Shown here in pieces: positions 34,401 to 43,155 of a DNA stretch of 53,706 bases (its first letter is position 1; each line of letters opens with the position of its first letter). The notes under the pieces are model-generated. The model saw only the letters and a list, made by a program, of their open reading frames with translations, had not been told where the DNA came from and ran no database searches. Origin of the DNA: Bacteroides sp. (GTDB lineage Bacteria; Bacteroidota; Bacteroidia; Bacteroidales; Marinifilaceae); contig JAETOX010000009.1 in assembly GCA_021771575.1 (NCBI GenBank), forward strand, positions 1 to 53,706, written 5' to 3'. The position numbers and the translations under genes were made by a program.

Positions 34401-37203
34401 GTTCCAGTAGTTTATCGGGGGCAAAAAGTTCATATATGACATATGCGCTCTGGGCTGATGTGCCGAAAGGTATTTCTATCGATTCGCCTGGGCGACAGGT
34501 GAATTGCTTCTGAGGTAGCCAGGAGTAAGTGGGTATGGGTGGACGCTTGTCACTGTTTGCATAGAGATAAAAAATTCGGTCTGCTTTCTTTTCTCCACAT
34601 TTTACACTGAATAAATAGGCGCCTGAAGTGAATTTTTCTAAAGGAAGAAGCAGGGAGTCTTTCTGGTTTATCCGAACTTCTCCTGTCAGGACCGCTTTTT
34701 CGACGATTGTATCCCGGACTTCTGGCTCGGAAGTCAGCTGATGAGGAAGACGCAATTTGGAGAGAACATACTGGACTGTCTGGGTCGTTTTTTCCGGATC
34801 GAGATCTTCCAAAGAAATCCGGAAAGTCTCAGGACGGTTCTTATCTACATAGGCTGGTATGTGCACGACAGGTTGAGGCATGCCGGAATATACCGGAATA
34901 TCGATGCCGGCTTCCTGGCTTTCGCCTTTGCTGTCGGTCACCTTCACTTCGATCCGGTAAAAATAATTTCTTCTGAATGGGCGGTCGATTGGGGGCACAT
35001 CAGCTTGAAAAGCCAATGAAAATTCCCCATTTGCATTGGTTTGTCCACTTCCTTTGACAACTTTTTCCATTTCCGGGTACCAGAAAAGAGGAGAGTAAAG
35101 AGAAATCCGATATTCATAAGCAGTATTAGGAAGTTTTACGCCGGAAAAGCTCCGGACTTGTCCCTGTACCTCTATCCGGTCCCCGATATAATAATGACGG
35201 ACGGGATCGGAAAAATCGATTTCAAACTCCGGACGTTTATAGTCGGTGACCAAGATATCGGCCTGACTATTTTCTGTTGTTAGGACGTAAGTTCCGTTTA
35301 ATGTTTGGGGAGGAATCACAAAACTACCCGCAAAGGAACCGAACGTATTGGATTTCTTTTTTTCTGATGCAATTTCTTTATAATTAGGATTGCGAAAGCT
35401 GATGGTGAATGATTGGTCAACTACTGGGTAGAGCGTATCGGGTGTAGAATGCCAGGCTATTCCCTGATAATAGACCACTTGTCCTGGCCTGTAGATATGT
35501 CGGTCGGTGATTAATGTCGTGTTTTTTTCCGTCATATTGTCTGGATAATATGGAATAGAAGAGGAGAGATAGCCGTTTGGATTTTCTGCATTGATAACCT
35601 GATAGGTGCGGGCTTTTGCAGAGACTTTGCCGTTGGCGATACCCTGGGCGTTGGTCAGTAGAGTATCTATTAAAGCGTAGGGAGAATATGCTGTATACCG
35701 TAAGATTTTTGCTCCTTGGATGGGCATACCGCTTTTCCAGTCGCAGACCCGGAAGATTTGCCCATCCGGAGTTGTACGGTCCGTAATGAAAAGGCGGCTA
35801 CATATCGTCTCTGCCGAAACTGCTTTTTTACTTCCCGGGGAATTCAGGCTGATTTGATATAAACCCGTTCGGGGAATTGAAATTTGCAGAGTTGTGTCTT
35901 GTTGTTGCAGGCCTTCGGTCAGCCGGATTTTTTGTTCGTATATTTTATTTTTGGGAATTTTATTTTTGTTTTTTGCATTCCAATAGGTTACTGTACCGGA
36001 TTGGATTCGATAAATCTCTACCGTTATTTCGGTGAAATTTCGGGAAGTTATTTTTATTGTTAGTGAATCCTGTGGATAAATCATCCGGGGAAATTCTGCA
36101 TTCAGAAATGGGGCTTTGATATTTTCGATAATATCGTGTAATAAATTGATCCGGTTATAGTGAGGATATTGTCGGATACCCTGTTCGCAAAGTGCTAGGG
36201 CTTCTTGCCTGCGTTGTAACGTTACAGGGGTTTCTGATATTATATGGAGTAAAGACGGTGTAGAAGGCGTCCGAAGCAAGGCATTTGCTTCTTTAGCTAT
36301 AATTTCAACGACAATTGCTTCGTCAGCATATTGCTGTCGCATTTTTTGTAAGGTTGTTAAATAGAGCGAGTCGGTATGCAGCAATTGGACATTCCGGCGG
36401 GTATAATCCAGTCGTTCCAAATCGGCTACCACCAGCGCTGCCATATTGTTCTGGTGCAACCGGAAGCGCAGCAAATCTTGCCAGGTTTTTAAAATATGGT
36501 AGGAGATACTCAGTGAATCTGCTTTTAACCGAAAAGCTAGGAATTCCGTGACGCTGGCCAGTAAGGCGGGGTTGGAAGGAGCAGTGTTCTGCTCCGGAAA
36601 AGACAAGTGGGAGAGCAGGTTGACGACCCGGTGGCTGAGAAAATCGTAAAGCGTAGGACGTAGACTGTCTGAGGCTTCACCTGTAATGATAATATCTTCA
36701 TAACGATTTACCGCTGTTTCCTGAAGCAAGGTCTGAGAAGAAAGGGAAGCTGTCAAATGCTGGAGGATGCGTTCCTGGAAAATATTTTCGCTCCATTCTT
36801 CCGGATTTTCTGGAAGATAGCCTTCTAGTGGTGTACGCTGGAGAATGGTATAGCGGTTTTGGTTGTAATATTGACTATACAGTTGTCCTGTATAAGAATG
36901 AAGGATACATTTGGCTATCGGATCTTTTTCTTTTTTAATATACTCTTCCAGCTCTTTCAGCATTTGGGGATATTCATCTTGATTCATGCGGATTGAAAAA
37001 GCAGTTTTTTGTATCAGGGCCTTCAGTAATAGAGGGGTATCCTGCGTTTTCACTGCTTGCCGATACATTTTCTCAGCAGCATCGATGGCTTCCTGAGGGT
37101 ATTTAAAATAATGCTGGAGTAAACTGTCCTGGAGCTTATTTTGGCCCATCGCCAGCATGGCCAAAAATAAGAAAACTGTCGTTAAAATTTTGCCTGCTTT
37201 CAT
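31483..37203 (-). CDS. Alpha-2-macroglobulin-family protein (MG2/A2M) lacking the thioester motif
   Basis: The 1906 residues begin with a signal peptide (about 1-20, AMLAMGQ). There is an N-terminal helical region (about 25-350), macroglobulin-type beta domains including MG2 near 560-660 (RHIYRPGQVVYYQGIAW), the A2M central domain near 1160-1200 (TTPNGDLLLKFTAPESTTQWKF), and the C-terminal alpha/alpha toroid (about 1370-1700). Where bacterial members usually have a CxEQ thioester, this protein reads IPETENTIDVAAAYY (about 1370), so covalent trapping is unlikely. It probably acts in the envelope as a protease-binding or structural protein. It diverges from a cluster of small envelope genes. 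Its terminator lies at 31423-31460. Confidence 0.9.
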   Translation of the reverse strand: MKAGKILTTVFLFLAMLAMGQNKLQDSLLQHYFKYPQEAIDAAEKMYRQAVKTQDTPLLLKALIQKTAFSIRMNQDEYPQMLKELEEYIKKEKDPIAKCILHSYTGQLYSQYYNQNRYTILQRTPLEGYLPENPEEWSENIFQERILQHLTASLSSQTLLQETAVNRYEDIIITGEASDSLRPTLYDFLSHRVVNLLSHLSFPEQNTAPSNPALLASVTEFLAFRLKADSLSISYHILKTWQDLLRFRLHQNNMAALVVADLERLDYTRRNVQLLHTDSLYLTTLQKMRQQYADEAIVVEIIAKEANALLRTPSTPSLLHIISETPVTLQRRQEALALCEQGIRQYPHYNRINLLHDIIENIKAPFLNAEFPRMIYPQDSLTIKITSRNFTEITVEIYRIQSGTVTYWNAKNKNKIPKNKIYEQKIRLTEGLQQQDTTLQISIPRTGLYQISLNSPGSKKAVSAETICSRLFITDRTTPDGQIFRVCDWKSGMPIQGAKILRYTAYSPYALIDTLLTNAQGIANGKVSAKARTYQVINAENPNGYLSSSIPYYPDNMTEKNTTLITDRHIYRPGQVVYYQGIAWHSTPDTLYPVVDQSFTISFRNPNYKEIASEKKKSNTFGSFAGSFVIPPQTLNGTYVLTTENSQADILVTDYKRPEFEIDFSDPVRHYYIGDRIEVQGQVRSFSGVKLPNTAYEYRISLYSPLFWYPEMEKVVKGSGQTNANGEFSLAFQADVPPIDRPFRRNYFYRIEVKVTDSKGESQEAGIDIPVYSGMPQPVVHIPAYVDKNRPETFRISLEDLDPEKTTQTVQYVLSKLRLPHQLTSEPEVRDTIVEKAVLTGEVRINQKDSLLLPLEKFTSGAYLFSVKCGEKKADRIFYLYANSDKRPPIPTYSWLPQKQFTCRPGESIEIPFGTSAQSAYVIYELFAPDKLLERCFLTLNDTITKINIPYKSIYGRKLQLTISYVKDRYYIQETVEIQRKEANRQLTVHTKTFRDNLQPGQQESWEIRVTDSQNRPVQAEVLAMMYDASLDKISPYQIRFTPTYAYTRFPGFWSEPSASTRNNYLTLSPWSFKRPNYPVPPFRFDALQTFQVPEVSDVMELGMEDQVVAAGLYSRARKTLQSKASNDLQTVTFGQQAISTDQVNDAGVPTIKLRQNFQETAFFYPQLQTTPNGDLLLKFTAPESTTQWKFTALAYTRQLVSGEFTRYITTSKLLMIRPNLPRFFRSGDITEIQVTISNLSDSLQEGTAQLELFLPGCTENILLQNTNFRVNAGGSQTVRFRFQVPSNIDLAGCRITAQSEMFSDGEQHLIPILPAEILVTKTLPFYLQESGTQTFTLQQPVPIQQAYRLTLELTANPIWYAVLALPSLQIPETENTIDVAAAYYVNTLAHRIATANPKLREVIQSWAASAQDSSTLLSKLEQNSELKSILLEASPWVMQAQSETERMQMLSQLFDPNRVEYLQQQALQKLAGLQTGSGSWSWFKGMYPSRFQTIYVLTLLARANSTGQHEYSQREKEMQIKALHYLDQEIQKDYKNTPEQISYDQILYLNVRSLYRDIPLGDALQAHKYFLSLAEKQWENFSLYEKALIAMSLWRYGLQTEARAILKSLHQYAQTTSEMGMFWPNNRNVDYRNSSVQVHTTLMEAFHEIEGNSQDINAMKQWLLRQKQTQSWASVPATVDAVHALLLTGSDQLNQKENLDVRLGSYTFSTSSSNPLGYLKKSFSHEEIKSNMSTVKISKNEHTPSWGGMYLQYFERLDQVKRQSSALQVDKKLFIEKSDSQGNTRLFPLENESLKTGNKVIVRLTLSLDRDMEFLYLQDLRATCFEPVEQLSRNHWKFGTVYYQETKDAATNFFFNSLSRGTYVLEYAVWVNQVGAYQDGIATFQSFYAPEFNAHSQAEKIKVAE

Positions 37204-37331
37204 AATTCTTTTATTTATAAAATCATACGTAATCGTGTTTGTTATGTAGATGCAATTCGCCTTGAAATTCCATAAAATTAAAAATAATTTAAGATTAAAA
37301 TAGAATTATTTTGACTTTTCGTTTGGGATTG

Positions 37332-37339
37332 CTAACTTT
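37332..37339 (+). promoter_or_regulatory. Candidate promoter (-7 element) of the small envelope cluster
   Basis: TAACTTTA differs in the last base from TAnnTTTG and has a TTTG about 10 bases upstream and TTTTG further up. It lies just before the ATG at 37348. Confidence 0.3.
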
Positions 37340-37347
37340 AGCACCTG

Positions 37348-37551
37348 ATGGCACAGGAAGTAAATACAATAAAAAGCAAAAGATTAAAATTTATCCGGGG
37401 ATTGATGTATCTGGATGCTTTGATGTTATTGTTAAGCCTTGTCAGTATCGATGTCAGGGAATTTTCCTGGAAGGTGCATGTTGGGCTTTGTTTACGGATC
37501 TTGGTCTTAGTTGTTCTTTTCGGACTTTTTTTGCAGCAGAAAAAAGTATAG
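37348..37551 (+). CDS. Small membrane protein, two predicted transmembrane helices
   Basis: The 67 residues carry a basic N terminus (SKRLKFIRG), hydrophobic segments at about 18-33 and 44-62 separated by a short loop (VREFSWKV), and a basic end (QQKKV). The positive-inside pattern suggests both ends are cytoplasmic. I do not recognise a family. It is a plausible gene because of the coherent membrane topology, the upstream promoter-like sequence and the placement 61 bases before a co-directional envelope gene. Frames on the other strand across the same bases are less protein-like. Confidence 0.55.
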   Translation: MAQEVNTIKSKRLKFIRGLMYLDALMLLLSLVSIDVREFSWKVHVGLCLRILVLVVLFGLFLQQKKV

Positions 37552-37611
37552 GTCGTTATCTTCGTAAACATCGTAACGAATAATAACGAAATGAATTAAT
37601 TTCCTAATTTC

Positions 37612-38223
37612 ATGAATGTGTTGAAAAAAATACTATTGACGACTTTCCTGCTGATTTCGGTAACGATCGGTTATGTTTATGGTGACGACTTTCATAAGGA
37701 TCATGAAATTAGAGTGGGAGTAGGGGCGTTCCCGTTTTCGTGGTGGAACTATGAATCTGACCTTTTGGGGGATTGCTGTTGGGACGACTGGCGTAGTCCT
37801 ATGATTGATTTGGAAGATAATCATGCAGATGGGGATTTATATATTGCTGGGAGTTTTTTGGCTAGTTACCATATTCAGATGCTGAGGTGGTTGCAGTTGG
37901 GATTGGCTGTATCGCATACCCGTTTTTGGCGGGAACATCCGGGAGGAAAACGAAAGAGTTCATATACGACAGTTATGCCTGTCGTGAATTTTACGTGGGT
38001 GAACCGGGGAATTGTAAAATTGTATTCAGGGGTTGGAGTCGGATGGGATTTTATTCGCAAAAGAAACTCTGAGTTGGAGGATTATTCTTGGACGACAGAT
38101 GCCGGTTTCCAGCTTACTTTCGTCGGTGTGACCGTCGGACGCCGCTTGTTCGGTTTTTCGGAAGTTGGCATAGGCAATCATGGTTTTTTTACCCTGGGTA
38201 TGGGTTATCGATTAAAAAAATAA
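37612..38223 (+). CDS. Predicted small outer-membrane beta-barrel protein
   Basis: The 203 residues begin with a signal peptide (about 1-25, VTIGYVYG/D). The remainder has alternating aromatic/hydrophobic strands (IRVGVGAFPFSWW, LYIAGSFLASYHIQ, LQLGLAVSHTRF, VMPVVNFTWV, KLYSGVGVGWDF, GFQLTFVGVTVGRRLFG) and ends FFTLGMGYRL, as in Bacteroidota eight-stranded barrel proteins with an aromatic-rich last strand. An odd GDCCWDDW motif with adjacent cysteines sits at about 53-60. No specific family is recognised. The lipoprotein gene starts 4 bases after its stop, so they are translationally linked. Confidence 0.75.
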   Translation: MNVLKKILLTTFLLISVTIGYVYGDDFHKDHEIRVGVGAFPFSWWNYESDLLGDCCWDDWRSPMIDLEDNHADGDLYIAGSFLASYHIQMLRWLQLGLAVSHTRFWREHPGGKRKSSYTTVMPVVNFTWVNRGIVKLYSGVGVGWDFIRKRNSELEDYSWTTDAGFQLTFVGVTVGRRLFGFSEVGIGNHGFFTLGMGYRLKK

Positions 38224-38227
38224 ATGT

Positions 38228-39019
38228 ATGAAAAGGTGGATTTGGAAAAGTGTGACTTGGGTGATTGTTATCCTGTTGCTGGGAGCCTGTGTTATAGAGC
38301 ATGAAGAACGTAACAGTAGTAATTATAACGGTGGAGAGCGGGCTTTCGATGTGTATGAAGACAATATGAAAGTATTGACTTCTTTTTTTGATTTGGCCAT
38401 TCGTATGGAACATTATTTAGCTGTACCAGAAGACGAGCGTTTTGATGCCGAACAGAAATATTTTCCGGAATATAAAATCCGCTCTGTCGGAGAAGAAGAA
38501 TGGGTTGGCTTAAGAGCCCGGGATACTGCTTTTCGGATTGTAACGGGGGGACGGTCGTTGGGGACCGAAGGGGCTGAATGGAAGGTATGTAAGTATGAAG
38601 GTGTGTTTTTTCCCTCTTGGGTTACACTGACTTATAATGAAACAAAAAATATAACCTTGACTGTTGGTGGATGTGAGGCATGGAACTGGACGATAGATGC
38701 GGCTTTGCAGTTTCAAAGTGAGGATGAGGAGCTTCCCGTAAACTATTATATCGGTGGATGGGCAATCCATGGAAATGGAAAATGTGTTTCGGAGAAGGAT
38801 CAGCATGAACAGCCCCGCATCTTGTTGGATTTTGAGATTACCCAGCCTTTGGTGAAGTTGGCTGGAGCCGATGATGTCGCTAATGAAGGAGAGGTGGCGT
38901 TACTGGTCCGGGATACTTATTTACAGCAGGAAGAAAAAGTGAAGGCGACGATTGAAAGTTTAGCCGGAGATGGGCGCTGGGTAAATATTCTTTACAAAGG
39001 AAAAGAGTATCGGCATTAG
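38228..39019 (+). CDS. Lipoprotein of unknown function
   Basis: The 263 residues have a lipoprotein signal (VILLLGAC, Cys21), followed by a short polar linker (EERNSSNYNGGER), a helical stretch (about 45-80) and a beta-rich remainder with several tryptophans (GCEAWNWTIDAAL, YYIGGWAIHGNGK). I do not recognise the family. It follows the barrel protein by 4 bases and is probably made with it as a surface or periplasmic partner. Confidence 0.75.
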   Translation: MKRWIWKSVTWVIVILLLGACVIEHEERNSSNYNGGERAFDVYEDNMKVLTSFFDLAIRMEHYLAVPEDERFDAEQKYFPEYKIRSVGEEEWVGLRARDTAFRIVTGGRSLGTEGAEWKVCKYEGVFFPSWVTLTYNETKNITLTVGGCEAWNWTIDAALQFQSEDEELPVNYYIGGWAIHGNGKCVSEKDQHEQPRILLDFEITQPLVKLAGADDVANEGEVALLVRDTYLQQEEKVKATIESLAGDGRWVNILYKGKEYRH

Positions 39020-39034
39020 AACTGGCTGGATAGT

Positions 39035-39070
39035 AAAAAGCCCCGAAAGTTTATCTACTTGGGGCTTTTT
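39035..39070. terminator. Bidirectional terminator between the lipoprotein gene and hutH
   Basis: AAAAAGCCCC (39035-39044) pairs perfectly with GGGGCTTTTT (39061-39070). The T runs serve both the plus-strand lipoprotein gene and the minus-strand hutH. Confidence 0.85.
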
Positions 39071-39094
39071 CATGTTAAAATATGTGCTTATTAT

Positions 39095-40594
39095 TTATTC
39101 GAAACTGGCGAAATCTCCATAGCGGAGGAAATCCGTGGCTGCGTCGATATCTTTATACATCACCCTGTCTTGTCCATTGAAAGAAACTACCGAACGGAAT
39201 TCTTTCAGGAAACTTTCTAGATAAGGAGAAGTTTTGGTCGGGCGTTGCAAGTCTATGGCTTGAGCAGCGTTCATTAACTCGATAGCCAGAATCCGTTCTA
39301 CATTTTCGGCTACTTTGACTGTTTTGGTGGCTGCATTTCCACCCATACTCACATGATCTTCCTGTTCGTTCGAAGAGGGGATCGAGTCTACCGAACAAGG
39401 AGTACATAATTGTTTATTTTTGCTAACAATGGCGGCAGCGGCATACTGGGGAATCATAAACCCTGAATTCAGCCCTGGGTTGGCTACCAGAAATTCCGGA
39501 ATATTACCCCGGTCACCGGAAATCAGACGGTAGGTACGGCGTTCGGATATGCTTCCCAATTCAGCTAAAGCGATGCTGAGAAAATCCAATACAAGCGCCA
39601 GAGGCTGTCCATGGAAATTACCTCCGGAAATGATCAGGTCATCATCCATAAAGATAGTCGGATTATCGGTTACCGAGTTGATTTCCCGTTCAACTACCGA
39701 AGCTACATACAGTATGCTGTCTTTACTGGCTCCATGTACCTGGGGCATACAGCGGAAAGAATAAGGATCCTGTACCCGTGTTTTTTCTTTTTGCTGGAAT
39801 TCAGATCCTTCTAATAAAGTACGGATGTTGTGAGCTGTTTCTATCTGCCCTGGATGAGGACGTGCGGCTTGTATCTGCGGTAAGAAGGGATCAATACGTC
39901 CGTCGTATGCATCGAGTGAAAGCGCTCCAACAATATCGGCATATTTAGCGATTTTGAAGGCTTTTAATAGAGCATATACTGCATGTGAGCTCATGAATTG
40001 GGTCCCGTTGAGTAATGCCAATCCTTCTTTGGCTCCTAAAGCGATAGGAGACCAACCGAATTTTGCATTGATCTCTTTTGCATCGCATATCTTGCCTTCA
40101 TACCATACCTCACCTTCGCCGATCAAGGGTAAGAAAAGATTGGCCAGTGGTGCTAGGTCGCCAGAAGCACCCAGAGAACCCAGTTCTCTCACAACTGGAA
40201 GCACGTTATGGTTGAACATGTCGATGATTCGCTCTACAGTAATCTGTTGGACACCTGACTTACCAAGCGAAAGTGCATGAGCTTTCAGCAATAACATCAA
40301 TCGGATAATATCTTGATTGATCGGTTCGCCCAGGCTGCAGGCATGTGACATTACAAGATTAGCCTGTAATTGGCTCAGATCTTCTTTCGAAATACTGATT
40401 TTACACAGTGAACCGAAACCGGTAGTAATTCCGTAAAGCGGTTTTGCCGAAGTTTCGATCTTATGATCCAGATAAGCTTTACAGTCGTTAATTAACTTTT
40501 TGCTTTCATCAGATAAAGCTAAGGTGTAGTTATTTTTTAAAATATTGTCGATCACCTCAAATGTTAGCGGTGCCGGAGAAATATAATGTATCAT
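39095..40594 (-). CDS. hutH: Histidine ammonia-lyase
   Basis: HutH deaminates histidine to urocanate, the first step of histidine breakdown. The 499 residues have the Ala-Ser-Gly triad (143-145, GSLGASGDLAPL) that cyclises into the MIO cofactor, YGITTGFG near 54-61, NGTQFMSSH, SFRCMPQVHG and SSNEQEDHVSMG near the C terminus. All are intact. No other hut gene (hutU, hutI, ftcD/hutG) is adjacent, so the rest of the pathway must lie elsewhere. It is read from its own unit downstream of hisS. Confidence 0.95.
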   Translation of the reverse strand: MIHYISPAPLTFEVIDNILKNNYTLALSDESKKLINDCKAYLDHKIETSAKPLYGITTGFGSLCKISISKEDLSQLQANLVMSHACSLGEPINQDIIRLMLLLKAHALSLGKSGVQQITVERIIDMFNHNVLPVVRELGSLGASGDLAPLANLFLPLIGEGEVWYEGKICDAKEINAKFGWSPIALGAKEGLALLNGTQFMSSHAVYALLKAFKIAKYADIVGALSLDAYDGRIDPFLPQIQAARPHPGQIETAHNIRTLLEGSEFQQKEKTRVQDPYSFRCMPQVHGASKDSILYVASVVEREINSVTDNPTIFMDDDLIISGGNFHGQPLALVLDFLSIALAELGSISERRTYRLISGDRGNIPEFLVANPGLNSGFMIPQYAAAAIVSKNKQLCTPCSVDSIPSSNEQEDHVSMGGNAATKTVKVAENVERILAIELMNAAQAIDLQRPTKTSPYLESFLKEFRSVVSFNGQDRVMYKDIDAATDFLRYGDFASFE

Positions 40595-40671
40595 AATCAG
40601 AAATTGAAAATTAAAAATAATAATTGCACACAGAAGAGAAATCTACTAATTTGCCAATATACCAATGTACT

Positions 40672-40716
40672 AATGTACCAATGAAAAATGCATGATCATG
40701 GATATATTGGTACATT
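40672..40716. repeat. Inverted repeat between hisS and hutH
   Basis: AATGTACCAAT (40672-40682) is inverted at 40706-40716 across 23 bases, and a partial direct copy (ACCAATGTAC) precedes it. It lies in the 206-base gap after hisS. No T tract follows on the minus strand, so a terminator role is doubtful. Confidence 0.5.
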
Positions 40717-40800
40717 GATATTACGGAAATCTGGAATCGTATCCGTGACTTTTCAACGGCCGTTGTTCTTTTTTATGTATTTGCATAATCGGAATAAAGA

Positions 40801-42171
40801 TTAAACTTTGGTTTTTAAGTATTCTGTCAGTTCAGGCACCTTGATATTTTCCTGTTCGCCGGTAACCATATTTTTTAGCGACACGATACCGGCGTTCATT
40901 TCGTTCTCACCGACCAACGCTACAAAAGGAATTCCTTTTTTGTCGGCGTAGGTCATTTGTTTTTTCATCTTCGCAGCTTCGGGATAGATTTCAGCGTTGA
41001 TGCCTGCTGTTCGTAGTGTTTTTAGCAAAGGCAGGCAGTATTTTTCTTCGGTAGCACCGAAATTGACAAATAAGACCTGGGTCGTCGTCTTATTATCTTT
41101 CGGAAATAGATCCAATTGATTCATAACATCGAAAATACGGTCCGCCCCGAAAGAGATACCAACACCCGACATATTTTTCAGCCCGAAGATACCTGTTAAA
41201 TCGTCGTAACGACCGCCTCCTGTGATGCTTCCGATTTCTGCATCCAGGGCTTTTACTTCGAATATCGCTCCGGTATAATAGCTGAGCCCGCGGGCTAAGG
41301 TCAGATCCAGTTTGATTTCTATGGCGATATCCAGATCCCGGAGATAATTGAAGACAATTTCCAACTCCTCTATTCCTTTCAGGCCAATGGGACTATCCTT
41401 TAAAATTAACCGGAGTTTTTCCAGTTTTTCCTGATTGCTGCCTGACAAGTGGAGGATCGGTTGCAGTTTGGTAATGGCTTCTTCTGCCAATCCTTTTTCC
41501 CTGAGTTCGGCATTGACATTTTCCAAACCGATTTTGTCCATCTTATCGATCGCTACTGTAATATCGGTGAGCTGTTCTGGATGACCGATCGTTTCAGCAA
41601 TGCCCGCCAGTATTTTCCGGTTGTTGATCAACAGACGAACATTGATTTTCAGACGACGGTAGACTTCATCCACCATCTGAATCAATTCGACTTCATGTAA
41701 CAAGGAATCACTGCCTACGACATCTACATCGCATTGATAAAATTCCCGGTAACGTCCTTTTTGAGGTCGGTCTGCCCGCCATACCGGTTGTATCTGATAA
41801 CGTTTAAACGGAAAAGTCAATTCATTTTGGTGCTGAACGACGAAACGGGCGAAGGGGACCGTAAGATCGTAACGTAATCCTTTTTCCGAGATTTTATTGG
41901 TGAGTTTAATACTATTTTTTTCTAACAAATCTGTATCGGGAATATGACCGATAAAATCACCGGAATTCAGAATTTTAAATAATAATTTGTCACCTTCCTC
42001 ACCGTATTTACCCATGAGGGTGGATAAATTTTCCATTGCCGGCGTTTCTAAAGGCATATAACCGTATAGTTTGAATACACTTTTTATCGTATCGAATATA
42101 TAATTGCGTTTCACCATGATTTCCGGTGAATAATCTCTGGTTCCTTTAGGTATAGAGGGTGTTTGTGCCAT
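40801..42171 (-). CDS. hisS: Histidyl-tRNA synthetase
   Basis: Class II synthetase charging tRNA-His. The 456 residues show PKGTRDYSP at the N terminus, motif 2 ([32 protein letters not shown]), the histidine-specific motifs [14 protein letters not shown] and [11 protein letters not shown], motif 3 ([11 protein letters not shown]) and a C-terminal anticodon-binding domain (about 360-456). Intact, with no unusual features. A candidate promoter TATATTTG lies on the minus strand at 42207-42200. Confidence 0.97.
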   Translation of the reverse strand: MAQTPSIPKGTRDYSPEIMVKRNYIFDTIKSVFKLYGYMPLETPAMENLSTLMGKYGEEGDKLLFKILNSGDFIGHIPDTDLLEKNSIKLTNKISEKGLRYDLTVPFARFVVQHQNELTFPFKRYQIQPVWRADRPQKGRYREFYQCDVDVVGSDSLLHEVELIQMVDEVYRRLKINVRLLINNRKILAGIAETIGHPEQLTDITVAIDKMDKIGLENVNAELREKGLAEEAITKLQPILHLSGSNQEKLEKLRLILKDSPIGLKGIEELEIVFNYLRDLDIAIEIKLDLTLARGLSYYTGAIFEVKALDAEIGSITGGGRYDDLTGIFGLKNMSGVGISFGADRIFDVMNQLDLFPKDNKTTTQVLFVNFGATEEKYCLPLLKTLRTAGINAEIYPEAAKMKKQMTYADKKGIPFVALVGENEMNAGIVSLKNMVTGEQENIKVPELTEYLKTKV

Positions 42172-42199
42172 TGTTGTCTTTGCTTTGATTAAAGTATGA

Positions 42200-42207
42200 C
42201 AAATATA
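42200..42207 (-). promoter_or_regulatory. Candidate hisS promoter (-7 element)
   Basis: TATATTTG on the minus strand fits the consensus, 29 bases before hisS. No clear -33 TTTG is seen. Confidence 0.4.
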
Positions 42208-42317
42208 GTAAATCCGGGGATTTGTTTATAGGCTTTTAGCTGTTTTTTCGTTGTATAGATTGAAATGCTTTACTGTTTTGGGTCTATACGGTACCGGACT
42301 CTTGTTTTATTCGCCCG

Positions 42318-42554
42318 ATGAAGTCGTTTCTTTTCTATATGATTTCTTTATTCTTGTTGGTTGTTGCCATATTTTTTCTGTACAGCTATGAGTTTTATCC
42401 TACCAACAGGCTGTACCAGGTATGCATTGCATTTTGCCTCCAACGCGGTTTGTTAGTCAGTGTCTGGCATTTTTTATCCTGTGTTTGTTTATTTCAGGCG
42501 TCGGGCAACTTCATATATTTACTGGGGACTGGAATCATACCTGAAGTAATGTAA
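42318..42554 (+). CDS. Possible small membrane protein (uncertain)
   Basis: A 78-codon frame with one strong hydrophobic N-terminal segment (about 5-23) and further hydrophobic stretches (about 35-70). It fills the gap between two minus-strand genes and has no recognised promoter or relative. Its Cys- and Phe-rich composition may only reflect AT-rich non-coding DNA. If it is not real, 42208-42575 is an empty intergenic region with nothing else recognised. Confidence 0.25.
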   Translation: MKSFLFYMISLFLLVVAIFFLYSYEFYPTNRLYQVCIAFCLQRGLLVSVWHFLSCVCLFQASGNFIYLLGTGIIPEVM

Positions 42555-42575
42555 CAATGTGCCCATTCGAAGCGA

Positions 42576-43136
42576 TTATATGCCGAATAATACAAATTTC
42601 AGATTTTTCCTCAAAAGAGTCATTGCCCGTTTATAATGCGTTTTAACAGTAGTTTCGCCTATCTCCAATTGTTCGGCAATCTCACTTATCTTTTTCTTTT
42701 CGACCACATGCAACAGGAGAACTTCCCGTTGCTTTTCGGGAAGTATATTCAAGATATAATTTAATCGATCGTGAATATCTTGGTCGATTTCGGGATCTGC
42801 AATATTCGAGAAAAGCATGGCTTCGATGATTTTATCTTGATGTTTATATTGGATATCAAGGCTTCTTAGATAATTCATGCAATTGTTCTTTACTATTCCT
42901 AGCAGATAATAAAATACAGGTTGTTTTTCATCGTATTTTTCCACTCTAGACCACAAAGAAAGGAAAGCGTCCTGCACTAAGTCTTCTGCTTGTTTCCAAT
43001 CGTAAAGATAACGCATGGCATAATGCTGTAAGGGGAGAAAGGAAGTTCTATACAATTCGTGAAAAGCCCCCGGGTCTCTTTTCTTAATCCGGTGACTTAG
43101 ATTATCTTTTCCTATGATTTTTTTTGTTTTTGTCAT
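42576..43136 (-). CDS. ECF-type RNA polymerase sigma factor
   Basis: The 186 residues carry sigma region 2 (about 18-85: FHELYRTSFLPLQHYAMRYLYDWKQAEDLVQDAFLSLWSR) and region 4 (about 125-178: ILPEKQREVLLLHVVEKKKISEIAEQLEIGETTVKTHYKRAM). This is the Bacteroidota-expanded ECF group that partners FecR proteins and controls SusC/SusD operons. Here it is divergent from fecR instead of upstream in the same direction. TATCTTTG at 43155-43148 is a housekeeping-type promoter for it. Confidence 0.95.
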   Translation of the reverse strand: MTKTKKIIGKDNLSHRIKKRDPGAFHELYRTSFLPLQHYAMRYLYDWKQAEDLVQDAFLSLWSRVEKYDEKQPVFYYLLGIVKNNCMNYLRSLDIQYKHQDKIIEAMLFSNIADPEIDQDIHDRLNYILNILPEKQREVLLLHVVEKKKISEIAEQLEIGETTVKTHYKRAMTLLRKNLKFVLFGI

Positions 43137-43147
43137 GATATTTTCGA

Positions 43148-43155
43148 CAAAGATA
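43148..43155 (-). promoter_or_regulatory. Promoter (-7 element) of the ECF sigma factor gene
   Basis: TATCTTTG on the minus strand matches the consensus, only 12 bases before the start codon. No such element precedes fecR on the other strand, which fits fecR-susC being read by another sigma factor. Confidence 0.5.

Noticed and set aside
39153-39407. Second minus-strand frame inside hutH
   Set aside because: It is an out-of-frame shadow of hutH, which is intact across this region, so no frameshift is implied.
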